This document shows, piece after piece, positions 12,301 to 24,557 of a stretch of 64,000 bases of DNA; within the stretch, counting starts at the first letter, position 1; every line of letters begins with the position of its first letter. The stretch spans positions 8,172,668 to 8,236,667 of the forward strand of contig CM046869.1 of the NCBI GenBank assembly GCA_025617745.1, given 5' to 3'. The translations under genes were made by a program, and so were the position numbers. The notes under the pieces are model-generated. The model was not told where the DNA came from, made no database searches, and saw nothing but the letters and a program-made list of their open reading frames with translations. The DNA is from Heliocidaris erythrogramma (taxonomy: Eukaryota > Echinodermata > Echinoidea > Camarodonta > Echinometridae).

Positions 12301-14236
12301 CTCCCCTTTTTTCTCCCCCGCTTTACATTTTCATTTTCTCTTTCGTTCCCTGCATCGAACATCATCTAACACCTCTCTGACCCTCCCAATCTATTTATGT
12401 GCATGCATATACACAATGTACTGGATACCTCCCTTTCCCTCTTCTACAAAATTTGTATCGTTCCCACGGTAACATGTTTTGCAAAATGGCATTTACAACA
12501 ACAAAAAACACCTGGAAGTATTTACGCAATTTTCAGCCATTTGGAAAGAAATAGAAAGAAAATGCAGTGAAACAGTGAAGCGGTAAATCTGTAATTTTCA
12601 TTTGTTTGGTTACTTTTTACTGTACTACTTTAAACTTCAGACTTAGCTGATTTGGAACAGGATGGTCTCTGTATTAACCCTATGGGAAATAGAGAATTCA
12701 GCAGTCAACGGGTTAAAAAGTACCTGCTGGAAGATGAACAGAACTATACTTCTGGTCATGAATCACAGTATTCCTCGACAAAGAACCTACGCTTTTATAG
12801 TGGACATGTGATAAACACATACACACATTATAGTTGACCAAAAGCTTACAGGACTGACGATCTATGAGAACAGAACTCTTAATTGGTCTCACAGGCCTTC
12901 TGACAATATACACTCCAAAGTTTTTTCCAAACTGTGAAATGAAGCTTTCATCAATTCTAACAATGGCCATTTTTCCAGCAGAAAACACCATTTGCCAAAA
13001 GCAAAAGTTAAATTTAGCATCATGAAACTCCCCCACATCTGGACCAAAGTCCCAAAATTCGGGACAGTTTCCTACACGCAAAGATTCAAGAGACTGCACT
13101 TCGGTCTCATGGGCATTCATGTACGGTCTTGTGGACCTTTGGTGTTGCAGACCTTCTGACAACTGGATGCAGCGACATTAAGCCTCAAAATACAGTTTCA
13201 TCTTTCCGTATTTTTTTTTGAAAGGACAAAAGTGCAGAATAGATTCTTGTGCAATAAGAGAAGGAATCTCCACGTGCAGTAAACTTGTGTCTGAATGAGT
13301 CGCTCCCATCATGCCTTAGGCTAGGGTAGGGGAGACCATTTTTCTGAAGTGTGCTTTACATTTGACCTTTCCACTTCAGCAGAGGACTAACTAATACCAG
13401 CCATTAGCTTCACAAAGGAACCAGTAATTGGCTCCATTTCGGCTTCCAATCACCTGTAAGGGGATATAGATTTAGCCATTTACTTTGGGAGGTTTTCGCA
13501 ACACCAGGAGAAAGTTCCCTTTGTGAACTTCGAGGACTGGTGCTGGGCTGGCAATACATGTACATGCATTATGAGGTCACTTCTCTGCAGAGTATGAATA
13601 CATCTCACTGAATACAATTTATGTGAATGATAATAAGTACAGGAAGGAATTTAGCAGCTTCAACTGGCAGTAGTTATATAAGTTAAAAGAAGTTACAGAC
13701 AAATATTCTCTTGTATCAAATAATCATATGCACAAAAGATGGATGGTTAAAATCGAGGGAGGGGGAGGGTTAAAATGGAAATGGTGAAGGGGGGAGAAAA
13801 TATAGTATTTTTATAAGCCACTCCTCCATCCTCTATAAAAAAAATTAAAAATTTTATTCAAATGTTTTTCTTAATTATTTTTTTCATCCCATAAAAGACA
13901 CCCCATAACCTGAAATACACTACTGAAAAACCAGCAACTTTTATGAGAATTATTCTGCAAATTGTCAGAGATGACTATTTATGTGGCATTTTTTTTTTTT
14001 TTTTGCTAATTGCAAAAACTTAGAATTGTGATATATTATGATTCAATAATCTGATAGCATTGCACTTTTCAGAATCTGAATCACTGGCAAAGTTTCAAGC
14101 AAAAAAAAATATGTTGGTTTTCCAATGCACAAATTAATCATTTACTGCAGAACACAACATGCATACGTGTACGTGTACATGTATATCAATAGGCAGCACT
14201 ACAGTGTATGCCACAAAATTGCAGTGGTTGAAGTAT
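9333..14236. other. Long non-coding stretch, no gene seen
   Basis: Almost 5 kb of AT-rich DNA. Many ORFs of 60-150 codons exist by chance; the longest (149 codons, minus strand, 12713-13162) has no recognisable domain and atypical composition. Minor features are a GAGA run near 12001-12016, a CT-rich tract at 12240-12300 and a T-run at 13991-14004. On the laminin model this is intron 1. Confidence 0.55.
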
Positions 14237-14523
14237 CTTAAACCCTGTTCTCATTACGAGATTGGAAAGTTTATCGCTATCGTGGGGAAACCCATGGCAT
14301 GCACCAGGGACGTCCACTGGCACGCAGCGGGTTCTGCACACAATTGCAAATTGGCGCGTTCTACATCACGCTATCTCTCGTGGACCAGCGGTCCGCCTTT
14401 TTGGATCGCCGTGGATCTCTGTGGATCGCCCCAAAACAACATCGCCGCGTTCTCACCTTAGAGGTGGCACGATCTAGTGCGCGCTAGAGCACCCTATCGC
14501 TTGCAATAAGAACAGGGTCTTAG
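14237..14523 (+). mobile_element. MITE with CCCTGTTCTCATT ends, copy 1
   Basis: A 287-bp element bounded by CTTAAACCCTGTTCTCATT at the left and AATAAGAACAGGGTCTTAG at the right, a near-perfect inverted repeat. The interior is GC-rich and contains words such as CGCCGCGTTCTCACCTTAGA and CGATCTAGTGCGCGCTA. A related copy with the same order and direction lies at 18717-19001. It has no coding capacity; the three overlapping ORFs across it are composition artefacts. Superfamily unassigned. Confidence 0.8.
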
Positions 14524-15316
14524 ACTACAAGTACAACAGTAATTGGAGTAACTGTAGTTGGACTGTAATACGTCCCTGTCATCTTCATTAATGAACTGAC
14601 ATCTGTGAAAAGTTCAGGGGAGGAGGGTTACCTCACAACAAAGAGCTTTCTTCAGACCAGATGATGATGATGATGAGATAGATGTCTTCATCTGTCCTGA
14701 GACTACCGAGATGGATTGGAGCAGGGCGATGCATTAAAACACCTCTCTTGACTGGATGGAATCAATGCATGATTTACTAGAGTTGTCTGCAACTCTCCTT
14801 GTAAGCCTTCATGTATGTGTAATAATATGATGACTGGGAACTACAAAAGATGAAGGCTTACATGTAAGAAACGCTGTTGTAACTTGTTGACAAAGCCCAT
14901 GGATGAACAACACTCAAGATTATCATGAAGGCCTGCATGTAGGCCTACTGTATACTAATCTGGGACATATCCTAGTAGACCGATGACCCACTGTGACCAT
15001 GTTAATAGCAGAGCTGCCATGACAGGCACTCAAGACATTCAAGGAATTTCTTCCTACCGGGTACCCTTTACTTCACCTGGGTGGAGAGTGGCAAATATAG
15101 ATTAATGTCTTGCTACAAGACATTACCCCAGCTTGATTCAAACCACAAACCATGTGATCCACTGTTAATGTCATATCCACTGGACGACACCTCTAGACCT
15201 ACAGGTTTCTTTATACAATACCTTTTTACATGCGTGTATGCACCTTCGGCTACACAATGATTCTTTATAAAACATTTCTTTACACAAATTTAATACATTT
15301 TTCATGTAGTCTGAAC
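14524..15316. other. Non-coding stretch, no gene seen
   Basis: No gene. An ATGATG repeat lies near 14662-14673. The last 8 bases (15309-15316, GTCTGAAC) are the left target-site copy of the foldback element that follows. Confidence 0.55.
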
Positions 15317-16371
15317 GGTTACAGCCCTATATCTAGAAGGTCCGATAGTTAGCGGATCCGATAGACCGACACCCAATAGATAGAAGATTCGATAGACCGA
15401 ATGTACGAGAGGGTCCAATAGACAGACGGTTCTATAGACCTAATCGGCGGAGGGTCCGATAGTCCGAAGGTTCTATAGATCGAATGTCCAACGGGGTCCG
15501 ATAGTCAGAAGGTCCGATAGATAGAAGGTTCGATAGACCGAATCGGCAAAAGGGTCCGATAGTCCGTAGGTTCAGTAGGGGTCCGATAGTTAGAAGGTCC
15601 GATAGACCGACAATAACGTAAAAAGGATAAAATAAGTGGATACAATAAGTTTTTAATAGTTTTATCTCATAAAAGGAAACATTTTGCCACTAAACCGATG
15701 TATTGGCAATGGGGAACGCTGACCATTGTTTGAAACATGGAAATCTAATTATATGGTGCACACTAAAGCCCCGAGGCCCATCATGCCCGAAGCATTTTTT
15801 TCTAGTGGAGCAAGCTTAGGAAAGGGCGTCCCCTTCTAACACAAGTGTTATTTTTTAAACAAGGAAATCTTATGGGGTGCACACTTTATAGTTGAATTTT
15901 CATTAAAAGTAACAAAAGATAAGATTCTGACAACAAAAGATTCTGACCGATAAAAATGAAATTGTTTCAATTAAGCCCTACCACCTTCTTGGGAGGGGGG
16001 CGTTTCCATATTTTTTTTTTTTTTTAGGGTTGTCAGGTGATATTTCCTACCAGCTATGATGTCAGCTTTTATACTTTTTGAATGTTCACCGACTACACCC
16101 ATACTACTACCTTGTGGCAAATTTTAGTCTGTTGACTCTGTCGGATAAATTATACCATTTTTTTTTTGGGGGGGGGGGGATTGGGGAAATCGAGAATAGT
16201 CGGATACCTCACTGCCCGAATATTTTGATATTCGGGCTTCTTGTTGCTGCAGGACGTAAGAGGTGCTTGCTGCAAGAAACAATCTAGGCCTAGTTTCTTG
16301 ATTGTATGAGCGAGCAAAGCAAGCGAACGAGAGAGAGAGAAAATAAAGAAGAATTTTGTCTCCTGAGAACT

Positions 16372-16506
16372 GGGGAGCGTTTCATCAAGTGTTTGTCAGT
16401 GATTTTTACTGACAACTGTTATAAGCTACTGAAATCCTTGCATCTGATTGGCTAAGCAAATTTGTCGGTAAAAATCACTGACAAAACGCTTGATGAAACA
16501 CTCCCC
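16372..16506. repeat. Hairpin MITE, copy B of three, nested in the foldback
   Basis: Same hairpin family and direction as 1910-2049: GGGGAGCGTTTCATCAAGTG at the left, CTTGATGAAACACTCCCC at the right, and centre GCATCTGATTGGCTAAGC. It lies in the loop of the foldback element, so it either inserted after the foldback or was carried with it. Confidence 0.85.
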
Positions 16507-16889
16507 AGGTTCTAGCGTATTGTTATTCCGTTCTCATAATCTGTGTAACGTGTTATCGGCAACTTCCGTTCTCATATTGGGAAGAGATTATTGTTCACAG
16601 GCCATTATTTCTGAAAATTCATCTTTTTATTAGCCCCTTTAGGTCAACTTGCCGCTCGATTCCTTTCAGTTATGTTGCTAACATTCTTTGAGTAGAAAAA
16701 TAGCATAACATTAGCTAGAGATTCAAGATGCAAACCAAATAACTTCCATAAGAATGTGACTTATTAATATAATTGGCATTGGTTTATATACATAAATATG
16801 GCGATTATATTAATACCTAATATCAATAATGAAAATATAATGGGCATTGGTAAATTATAACCCTAGCTAGTGAGCGAAGTTTTTGAATT

Positions 16890-17000
16890 TTTTGTTTTCT
16901 TCTCTTTCCTTTCTGATTTCTTTTTTCTTTTTCTCTTCTTTTCTTTTCTTTTCTTTTCTTCTTTCCTTTTCAACCTCTTCCATTTTTGCTTTTTCTTTGG
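16890..17000. repeat. Pyrimidine-rich low-complexity tract
   Basis: A TTCTTTTC-type tract inside the foldback loop. It opens long reading frames on both strands (Lys/Glu-rich on minus, Phe-rich on plus) that are composition artefacts and not genes. Confidence 0.75.
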
Positions 17001-17476
17001 TTGGAACCCCCTTTTCAGGAGGGGGAGGGTATTCCCGCCCCCACATTTGAAAACATCTGAAAACATAACGCCCCCACTTATTTTAACCACTTATTTTTTA
17101 CCCACTTATCATTTTATCCACTATTTTACCCTTTTTACGTATTTATTGTCGGTCTATCGGACCCCTACTGAACCTTCGGACTATCGGACCCTTTTGCCGA
17201 TTCGGTCTATAGAACCTTCTGTCTATTGGACCCTCATGTACATTCGGACTATCGAACCTTCTATCTATCGGACCTTCTGACTATCGGACCCGTTGGTCAT
17301 TCGATCTATAGAACCTTCGGACTATTGGACCCTCCTGCCGATTCGGTCTATAGAACCTTCTGTCTACTGGACCCTCTCGTACATTCGGTCTATCGAACCT
17401 TCTATCTATTGGGTGTCGGTCTATCGGACCCGCTAACTATCGGACCTTCTAGCTATAGGGATGACCCCGTCTGAAC

Positions 17477-18454
17477 AGGCTATAAGATTTGGGAATGTGA
17501 ACGACTCCTTGCATTTCTGGCATACCATGGTGATCAAGATGCACCTCTGTGAGTAACCCCAGTCTGGGCCCTAATGGTAACTGATATCATGACAGGGCTA
17601 TCAGGAGAGGATAGATTGCCTCGTTATTCTGCAGTTATTCTGCTGTCCCACCTCCATGCCTGCATGTTGCTTCCCAGCTCACTATTCTCTATGGCAAGCT
17701 GGGAATCAAAGGGCAATCAAAAGACCCATGCAAACCCACATAATAGTTCAGCTATTCTAACTAACTTGGCTGCCATGTTTGGACCAAAGTTATATAGAAA
17801 TGAATATATGTACACGTACATAGTGTACAGCCAAGGAGTTCTGTGATAACTCCTTGGTACAGCTATACAGGTGAAATATTTGCAGTTGTACAGCAAATCG
17901 CCCCTGTTGTAAAGTTCACAGACAACGTTTACTGAAGTGTATGTTAAAAAAACAAAATTTACACAAGAAATTGTAACTTGTCTGAAGTTCCTACATGTAC
18001 ATGTACCAGGAAACGGTGAGTAGGGAAAAACTATCTGAACTAGGAAAACTTGCATGTAACTGAAGATGTATGGCATAAAATATCTTCATTACATGAGGAG
18101 CTGGGACACATGACATTTTTTTGTTTTCTTAAGGCTCATTCACATCGTGGTGGTTTACAGTGGAAGTTTTTGTTTTGTTTTTGTTTTTTCTTTTACGAGT
18201 ACTGGGAAGAAAAAAGAGAACTCACTTATCTGTATATTTTAAGATACAGAAAAGTAAAATGTATTAAATGTCATTGTGAAAAAACGCCTTCACGTTTTTC
18301 TGTGTCATATGTGAACAAGCATTTGGTGGTATATATCATCAATGTTGCACAGACTGGATTCATGAGGGGTCAGATTTGTACCTGAAGTTCAAAACACATG
18401 AATATTTGGAGCTCATCCAGGATATGAAGGAAGAGTTCTACAATGTATTTAGAG
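17477..18454. other. Non-coding stretch, no gene seen
   Basis: No gene. Chance ORFs of 90-119 codons have no domain. TACATGTACATGTACC lies near 17992-18007. Confidence 0.5.
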
Positions 18455-18518
18455 GAGGCATAATGGCTCAGCTGTTAGAACAGGGGCTCCATAAACAAGA
18501 GGTCCCTGGTTCGAAAAC
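18455..18518 (+). repeat. tRNA-like SINE head fragment
   Basis: Contains TGGCTCAGCTGTTAGAACAG, which resembles an internal A-box, and 36 bases later GGTTCGAAAAC, which resembles a B-box. The spacing is that of an RNA polymerase III type-2 promoter. There is no closed acceptor stem, so it is not a functional tRNA gene. It is best read as the head of a tRNA-derived SINE or a decayed tRNA copy. No tail was recognised downstream. Confidence 0.5.
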
Positions 18519-18716
18519 AAGTTGATATGCTAAAGCGCTTTATAAAGATATTAATTGTTAATATTAATTACCAAGTTCCTAGACATGACTATCAAGCTGC
18601 AGGTCCACTGGTTACTTATGTCTACAGCTACAAGTTAGGCTTACTTCCTTTCTCCACAGTCAGATTAACATCAAAGTTAAATGGTAGCAATCACAAAAAA
18701 ATATTTTGATCTGTAT

Positions 18717-19001
18717 GACCCCGTTCTCATTGCGAGATTGGACCGTGGACTGCCCTATCGTGGAGGGACCATGGAGGTCCACTGGCACCTGCCGCGCACA
18801 CACCTGCAGTGTTTAGCGTGATCTATCACACCACTCGTAGCACGTACAGAAGGCCATCCAGTGTGCGCTAGATCGCGTTATCTTTCGTGGACCACCCCTT
18901 AGAGTTGGTCCAGTGGACCGCATCGAAATGACGTCGCCGCGTTCTCACCTTAGATGTGGCGCGATCTAGTGCACGCTATCTCAGTAATGAGAAACGGGGT
19001 C
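18717..19001 (+). mobile_element. MITE with CCCGTTCTCATT ends, copy 2
   Basis: Bounded by GACCCCGTTCTCATTGCGAG and the complement-like AATGAGAAACGGGGTC. The interior shares CGCCGCGTTCTCACCTTAGA and GGCGCGATCTAGTGC with the copy at 14237-14523. The overall layout is the same and the interior has diverged, so the two are separate insertions of one family. No coding capacity. Confidence 0.8.
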
Positions 19002-22000
19002 TTGGTTATAGAGGTCCCATGTCGTTATATTTACAAAATATGAGCTTCAAATATTACTTCTATAAAGAGATATCGCAAGTTTAATCACACTCTCTATAGG
19101 CATAAAAGCGACTTGTGAGTAGACTACACCTACACGCTCGCCAAGATAAGGGCTCACGCGGAACCCAACACGGAGTTCGGTTATGCATGTGCACCCTCAT
19201 GTTCCCTCATGCTTCATGTTATCCTTTATTTCCTTCATACTCCTTAACTGTCGACCTATAGAATGCCAGATAAAGTTCTTTAAGTTTGATTTCACAGTAC
19301 ACAAAATACTTTTTTTAAGGTGATTAGTACACTCTAATTTCAAAAGTGCATGGGCCTTGTACAGGACGTGTAAAATAATATCTGTAGGTCACAAAGCTTC
19401 ATATTACATGTAGGGCCTACTGTTCATTTATATTTGACAGTACTACTTTATTCAGTCAAGGCCATTTCATTTGGTTTCCTCTGTGCCAGTATTCACTCAT
19501 TTGTATTTCCTCTCTACAATCACAAACAAAAATACTCCTGATTTCCTGAATTACTGACTCAAAAAACAGAGCAAAATCAAATGCAGGGGGACTACATTTC
19601 CGAGTGATTAGAAATGTAAGAACAAACTGCCTGTCTGCCAATGCTCAAAAAGGTGCGAGTGAAAATCTCAAAATTCTAAATAGCCTCTACGGTACTTAAA
19701 ATTTTTTAACTTGAAGTTAACGAAACAAAGACTGACTGATAACGATGAGGGTTCACACGGCCCCGAAACAACGACGCTCATTGTTCTGAGATTACATGTC
19801 GAGCGATCGTTGTTTAACATGGAGAGAGTGGTCATCGTCAATAACGAGTTTGCTAAACTTAGTTAAAGTTTATTCTGTCCACATGGTCATTTATTACGAT
19901 GGAGGACCCCCGCTGCTCGTGGTTTCGGTGTTAACTACAAGCTCGCTTGTTGTTCTAGAACTACATGTAGGAGTAAACTTAAAGTTTCGAAACTACAAGC
20001 GAAACTTAAAGTTCAGTTCCCTTTGTGTAAACCTGACTATTGAAATAGATACATGTAGAAGGCCGAGAGAGGAAGTATTTTGCTAAGACTCCTTTCCTTT
20101 AAAAGCCTCATTAAATGTAAACAAGAGCCCCCCCCCCCCCCCCCCCCAAAAAAAAAGTGTCAATGGACTGAAATTCTCTCCTTGAACTTAAAATTGCCAA
20201 CTTTACTAGTATTTGATTAGCTTTCAAGTAAATTGTTTTGATCGAGTTCTGACAATCCATTCCACCGACATTTCTGTGTCAACAGAGTACCAAACCTTTT
20301 GTATTGATAAAAGTCGGTGTCATTTCGCTTGAAGGGATAGGCAAAATGTATTATTTCCCAAAGAAAAGCAGCGATGTCTAAGCAAACAGGTTTATTGAAT
20401 CACACCTGACAAAATAAGAAACAATTTTGGCATTCAATAAAAGTCACATCCTCATACATTTACACGTATTAACCAATAACCAATTTTTAACCGTTCAGTC
20501 GGAAGAGTGAACACAAATTAAAATGGTTATTGGTTTGCAAATTTGATGGAGGATTGTCTAGGAGTAAAACTGTGAAATGCCATGAAATTTTCTGAATCTG
20601 TACAAGGTGTATCTGATGTGACATCATTTATATGTACATGTAGGCCCTACAACAGACTGACATGTTTAGCCTATCTGTGCATGAGCCCTACATGTATGTA
20701 AAAAAAATTTGGGGGTCCGCACTTTATAGATTTTGGGTGCCCATTCGTCCCGGGTGCCTGTTCGTGTCGAGTCCTGCCTATACAGTCTAGAGCTCTATAA
20801 ACAGATTGATTAAAATAAAGACTTGGTTTGGAAAATATACAAAACAAAGCTGCTGATACACTACAGGTTCACTTTAGAATGACAATGGAGAGAGCAAAAA
20901 GGCCGTAAATGAACTGCAATTCCTCCAGATTTGATCTACCTTTAGTTCTTTGGTTGACTGCATTAATGAGCTCTATCATTTTCACGACATGAATCACGGT
21001 TCATTAAGCTTTGAAGAATGATATAGAGATAGTAATGAGTGCAAAAAGAGGAACATTTATGACTTTTTCTTCTCTTATTGCTGTATGGGAAGTTGTTTTG
21101 AGGACTGTTCAAAAGGAATAGGGCTAACCATGATAATCCCTGGCCCGCAAGTGAGTTTGTAATTAGTACATGTACATGGACCTTGAAATGACCAAGATTT
21201 GTACGTGCACGCGCATCAGTCTTGGTGGAAACACTACTCGTTTAACAACTAAAATCACATTTGGTGTGCGCATCATGGCGCACACACAATGAAAGCATAC
21301 AAAGGTCAATTATACTCGGTACAAATGACCTTTATCTGCACATGTGCAAACTGTCATTACGAACTGGCTTATTGCATACGTTTAGTTCTTCTCATTCCAA
21401 TCGAAATCATAGCTGTATACAATTCAAATTTGCACAAGCTTTACTTTCACATTGCCCGTTGCACTGAAGGCATTTTAAAGAGTCTCAAACAAAGCAGGAC
21501 CTTAAACTGGCATCTCAGCACTGGAAGAAATGACAAGCAGTCTTGAGAGTAGACCAAGGACCAAGGAGGGGTTCTTGGAGGGGCTGGTCCGCGCCCTTGG
21601 ATGAGGTCAGGGATTGAGGGTCAGTCACTGGTCAACCCTCAGAGGGGCTCTTGGCTAGGAACCACCTGGTAACATTCCATTCACATGAGCTCAGTCAGGT
21701 AAAGTCCTCTGACATCTGACACCATTCGCTTACTGTCCTTGGACGAGGACACTCCAAAAGAAATCTTTACTTCAAATAATACAACAAATTCATGACTGAA
21801 TGTACAAGAAGCCTCTAACCTTTCATAAAGACATTTTCTTCATGTAATCCTGAATGTTACATTTCTCTAAATGCATGCTGGAACACTTACAAAGATACTT
21901 GCATGAAGAATGTGCACAACAGATGCTTTTTCTAATTTCTAATTGCTCTAGGGGTCTTTATTTTGTTTGTTTTTGTTTTCCTGGGGCATGTCATCTGCTG

Positions 22001-22600
22001 AAAGTCAGAACAGCAATAGATCTTGTTCACTGTTAGAAATAAAATGACATTAATGCCCTTTTGGTCGTCAGCAACCACAACTGTGAATGAATAATTATCT
22101 AATATGAATTAGTATACAATCAGTGTCAAAAATACCTTTTTGTTTACGGAAGCTCGCTGTGATAAAAATGTGATGTTGTTGCGTCAATTTTTAGGTATTT
22201 TATTGTTTTTTTACCAGAGCTCTTTTTCAGTTTACTATCTAGAGCTCTTTTAAAGCTTACGTGAGCTAAATTGCTCTCACCGCTCCCCGTGCATTCTTTT
22301 CACTGGATACCATTCTCTTCTTGTAATCCTGAATGTTCTAAGTCCATAAACCTATGATTGTGAGTCAGAGTACAATTCACGTATCTCTATAAAATGAAGT
22401 TTGACCAATCTGTCATCTATACATGTACATGCATTTATGAAAGATTTTTAAGCCATGATGTTTATAGAGCATGGTTGACATTCTAACCTTCCTCATGAAT
22501 TCAGACTTCATGAGATGTACATGTAATGCTTCCATTCAGAATATGTTGGCCTATAACATAATGTCATGGCACTGGAACAGGTGTATGTGAATGATGATCT
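19002..22600. other. Non-coding stretch, no gene seen
   Basis: About 3.6 kb with no supported gene. It contains a C-run followed by an A-run at about 20129-20157 and a small hairpin (20471-20537). A patch at 21550-21690 with clustered AGGGGTTCTTGG, AGGGGCTGG and AGGGGCTCTTGG words may be a short degenerate repeat. ORFs are short and without domains. Confidence 0.5.
20471..20537. repeat. Small perfect-stem hairpin
   Basis: AACCAATAACCAATTTTTAA at the left and the complement TTAAAATGGTTATTGGTTT at the right, separated by about 28 bases. The stem is 18-20 bp with one base gap. It could be a tiny MITE or a structural motif; no second copy was noticed. Confidence 0.55.
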
Positions 22601-22629
22601 TTGAGAGAGAGAGAGAGAGAAAGAGAGAA

Positions 22630-23545
22630 GGTGCATCTCCATCAGCCCGAGTTTGCTCAAGCTCGAGATTCTAGCCCGATCAGTGCTTCCCGAGAAAAAA
22701 GTCAGAGTTTGAAAAACCCTGTCTCCATCAGCCCGAGTCGAGCGATTCCCGCTCGTTCTTGGAATAAACTCGAGCTTTAGAGCATGCGCACTTCAAAGAT
22801 GGAAAATCAACAAAATTCATAGGATAAAAAGAAAAGATAAAATGAGAAGGAAAAACAAAGAAATACATAAGAATAGAAAGAAGAATAGATAATGGGGAAA
22901 ACAAAGAAATATATAAGGAAAAAGAAATACACCTGGAAATATAAAGAGAAGAGGACAGAAAGAACAAAGAAATACATAAACAAACAAAGAAATGAGGATA
23001 GCACGATCGAAGAACAGAAAATGTGAAAAACAAAGAAATACATAAGGAAAAGATATAAAGAGAGAAGGAAAACAAAGAAATGCATAAAGAAAAGAGGAGA
23101 GCAAGAAGAACAAAGAGATACAAAAGAATAGAAAGAAGAATAAAGAATGGGAAAACAAAAGAAATACATAAGGAGAAAAGAGAAAAGAAAGAAGGAAAAA
23201 CAAAGAAATACATCAGGAAAAGATAGAAAGAGAGAAAAAAATCAAGAAATACATTATATGAAAAAAAAATTCTAGGATTGGTTTCATGAATAAATTAACC
23301 CGAGTCAAAACCCCGAGTGCGTCTTCACCTGCGAATTAGCGGGCTAATTCGCCAAATAGCGCGCTATTTCACAAAAGAACCCGAGTTGACTTAAGCTTCT
23401 AGCTCAAGCTAAAAGCCACGAAATAGCCAGCTAATTGCATCTTCATTACAAATCAACTCGAGCTAGTTCTGATCGGGTTAGTTTCCCCGGATCAGAATTA
23501 ACGGGGCTATTTTAGCGGGGAAACTCGGGCTGATGAAGGCGGGCC
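22630..23545. mobile_element. MITE with ATCAGCCCGAG ends, inserted in a GA microsatellite
   Basis: Inverted ends CATCAGCCCGAGTTT (22640-22654) and AAACTCGGGCTGATG (23521-23535), with weaker similarity further in (AGCTCGAG, CCCGATCAG and complements). Immediately outside are GA repeats on both sides (about 22602-22628 and 23547-23562), as expected if the element landed inside a GA microsatellite and split it. The interior is occupied by a purine-rich array. No transposase is present. Confidence 0.7.
22808..23262. repeat. Purine-rich degenerate tandem array
   Basis: Imperfect repeats of a word like AAACAAAGAAATACATAAGG, spaced by about 30-70 bases of A/G-rich sequence. All three minus-strand frames stay open through it and give Phe/Leu/Ser-rich hydrophobic translations of 120-161 codons. 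Three overlapping open frames from one repeat show that the openness is compositional. It lies inside the MITE at 22630-23545. Confidence 0.8.
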
Positions 23546-23562
23546 TAGAGAGAGAGAGAGAG

Positions 23563-24557
23563 GGAGGTTATGGGACAGTCACTTTAGGGTACATGATTGG
23601 AAACATGAGAGCTCAATCATTACCAGTATCATAACATTCCCAGCTAGAACCTCACAGGTGGCAAAGGTCTGCTCAGGAAATGGGTGATACCATCTTAAAG
23701 GTGCAATCCCATACTAACAAGTAATAGACCCTTTTTCGTGCGAATTCACACATGTGACTCACCTAATCTGAAAGAAAATGATGTACTCTCATTTAAAATG
23801 ATTACCCTCCATCTATTGGGGGTAAGATTGTTATTCAAATATCCAAAATGAGAGACTTCAACTACAAGACAAATACTGAAAAATTAGGTTTAATTGAACA
23901 AATTTTCAAATTTTCATCACACACGTGACTGATAATGGCCAATTTCCTGATTCATATTCCAGTATTTAGTATTTATCATCAAGTAAATGGAGACATCATG
24001 CCCAGGAACACTTCATTTTTTATATAGCATTAGTGCCTAGGCCTAATTGAGTAAAGTACCCTAACTCACCTCTCTCCCTTTTTTTAAAGGAAATTAGGCC
24101 TGTGTGTTTAATCTGATCTGAAAAAGAAGTTAAGTTTAAACCTATCATATTCATTTCTAAGCTTTTCTACAAATCATCACATCATTTCAGGCATTCAATG
24201 TAAGAATAACTAAGCCTGCAACGAACACCTCACTTGAGAATGCTGTTGAGAGCGGATGTGCCCCTTGAAAGCCTGCTCCCATCACACGGCCCACAACAAT
24301 AAACATTCCGCAACCCTGAGTCTCTTCCCACTCAGCCTACAATCTAAATAACAAACTAGACATGCCCACTCTCTACATCAGTAACAGCAGGCCTACATAT
24401 CATCAACGTACATGTACGTAGGCCCATGTCTAACCAAGGAGCTACGTATGCAGGACAGTAGGATGTAGGCTATAGAGAAGACCAACACCAAAGAAATGCA
24501 AGCCTACAATGTAAATTGAGCGATGTATACTTCGGCGACAATGGCTAATACATGGTC
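23563..24557. other. Non-coding stretch, no gene seen
   Basis: No gene. The right part (from about 24390) contains a sequence duplicated again at about 24850-25050: shared words are GGAGCTACGTATG / GGAGCTACATGTA, GATGTAGGCTA, AGACCAACACC and GATGTATACTTCGGC. Confidence 0.5.

Larger units (their letters stand above)
15317..17468. mobile_element. Foldback (TU-like) transposon with word-repeat arms
   Basis: A 2152-bp element flanked by a perfect 8-bp direct repeat GTCTGAAC (15309-15316 and 17469-17476). Its arms (about 15323-15625 and 17130-17461) are inverted copies of each other, each built from many variants of GGTCCGATAG, GGTTCGATAGACCGA and GGTTCTATAGA in a common order. Inner arm sequence (AATAACGTAAAAAGGATAAAA and complement) is also shared. 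The middle carries no transposase-like ORF, a nested hairpin MITE (16372-16506) and low-complexity tracts. Long inverted repeats built from short tandem words and an 8-bp duplication are the hallmarks of foldback elements such as sea-urchin TU. The enzyme that moves it is not encoded here. Confidence 0.85.

Noticed and set aside
12713..13162. 149-codon minus-strand ORF, the longest unannotated one
   Set aside because: No recognisable domain, no splice or start context, and no repeat protein similarity; length is possible by chance in 64 kb.
16863..17280. Lys/Glu-rich minus ORF and Phe-rich plus ORF
   Set aside because: They read the two strands of one pyrimidine tract and run into the foldback arm; no domain or conserved pattern.
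17226..17474. 82-codon ORF with repeating Ser-Val-Tyr-Arg-Thr-Phe-like words
   Set aside because: It is translation of the GGTCCGATAG word repeats in the foldback arm.
22728..23213. 161-, 128- and 120-codon minus-strand ORFs, hydrophobic and membrane-like
   Set aside because: All three overlap in different frames of the same purine-rich repeat array, so openness comes from composition.
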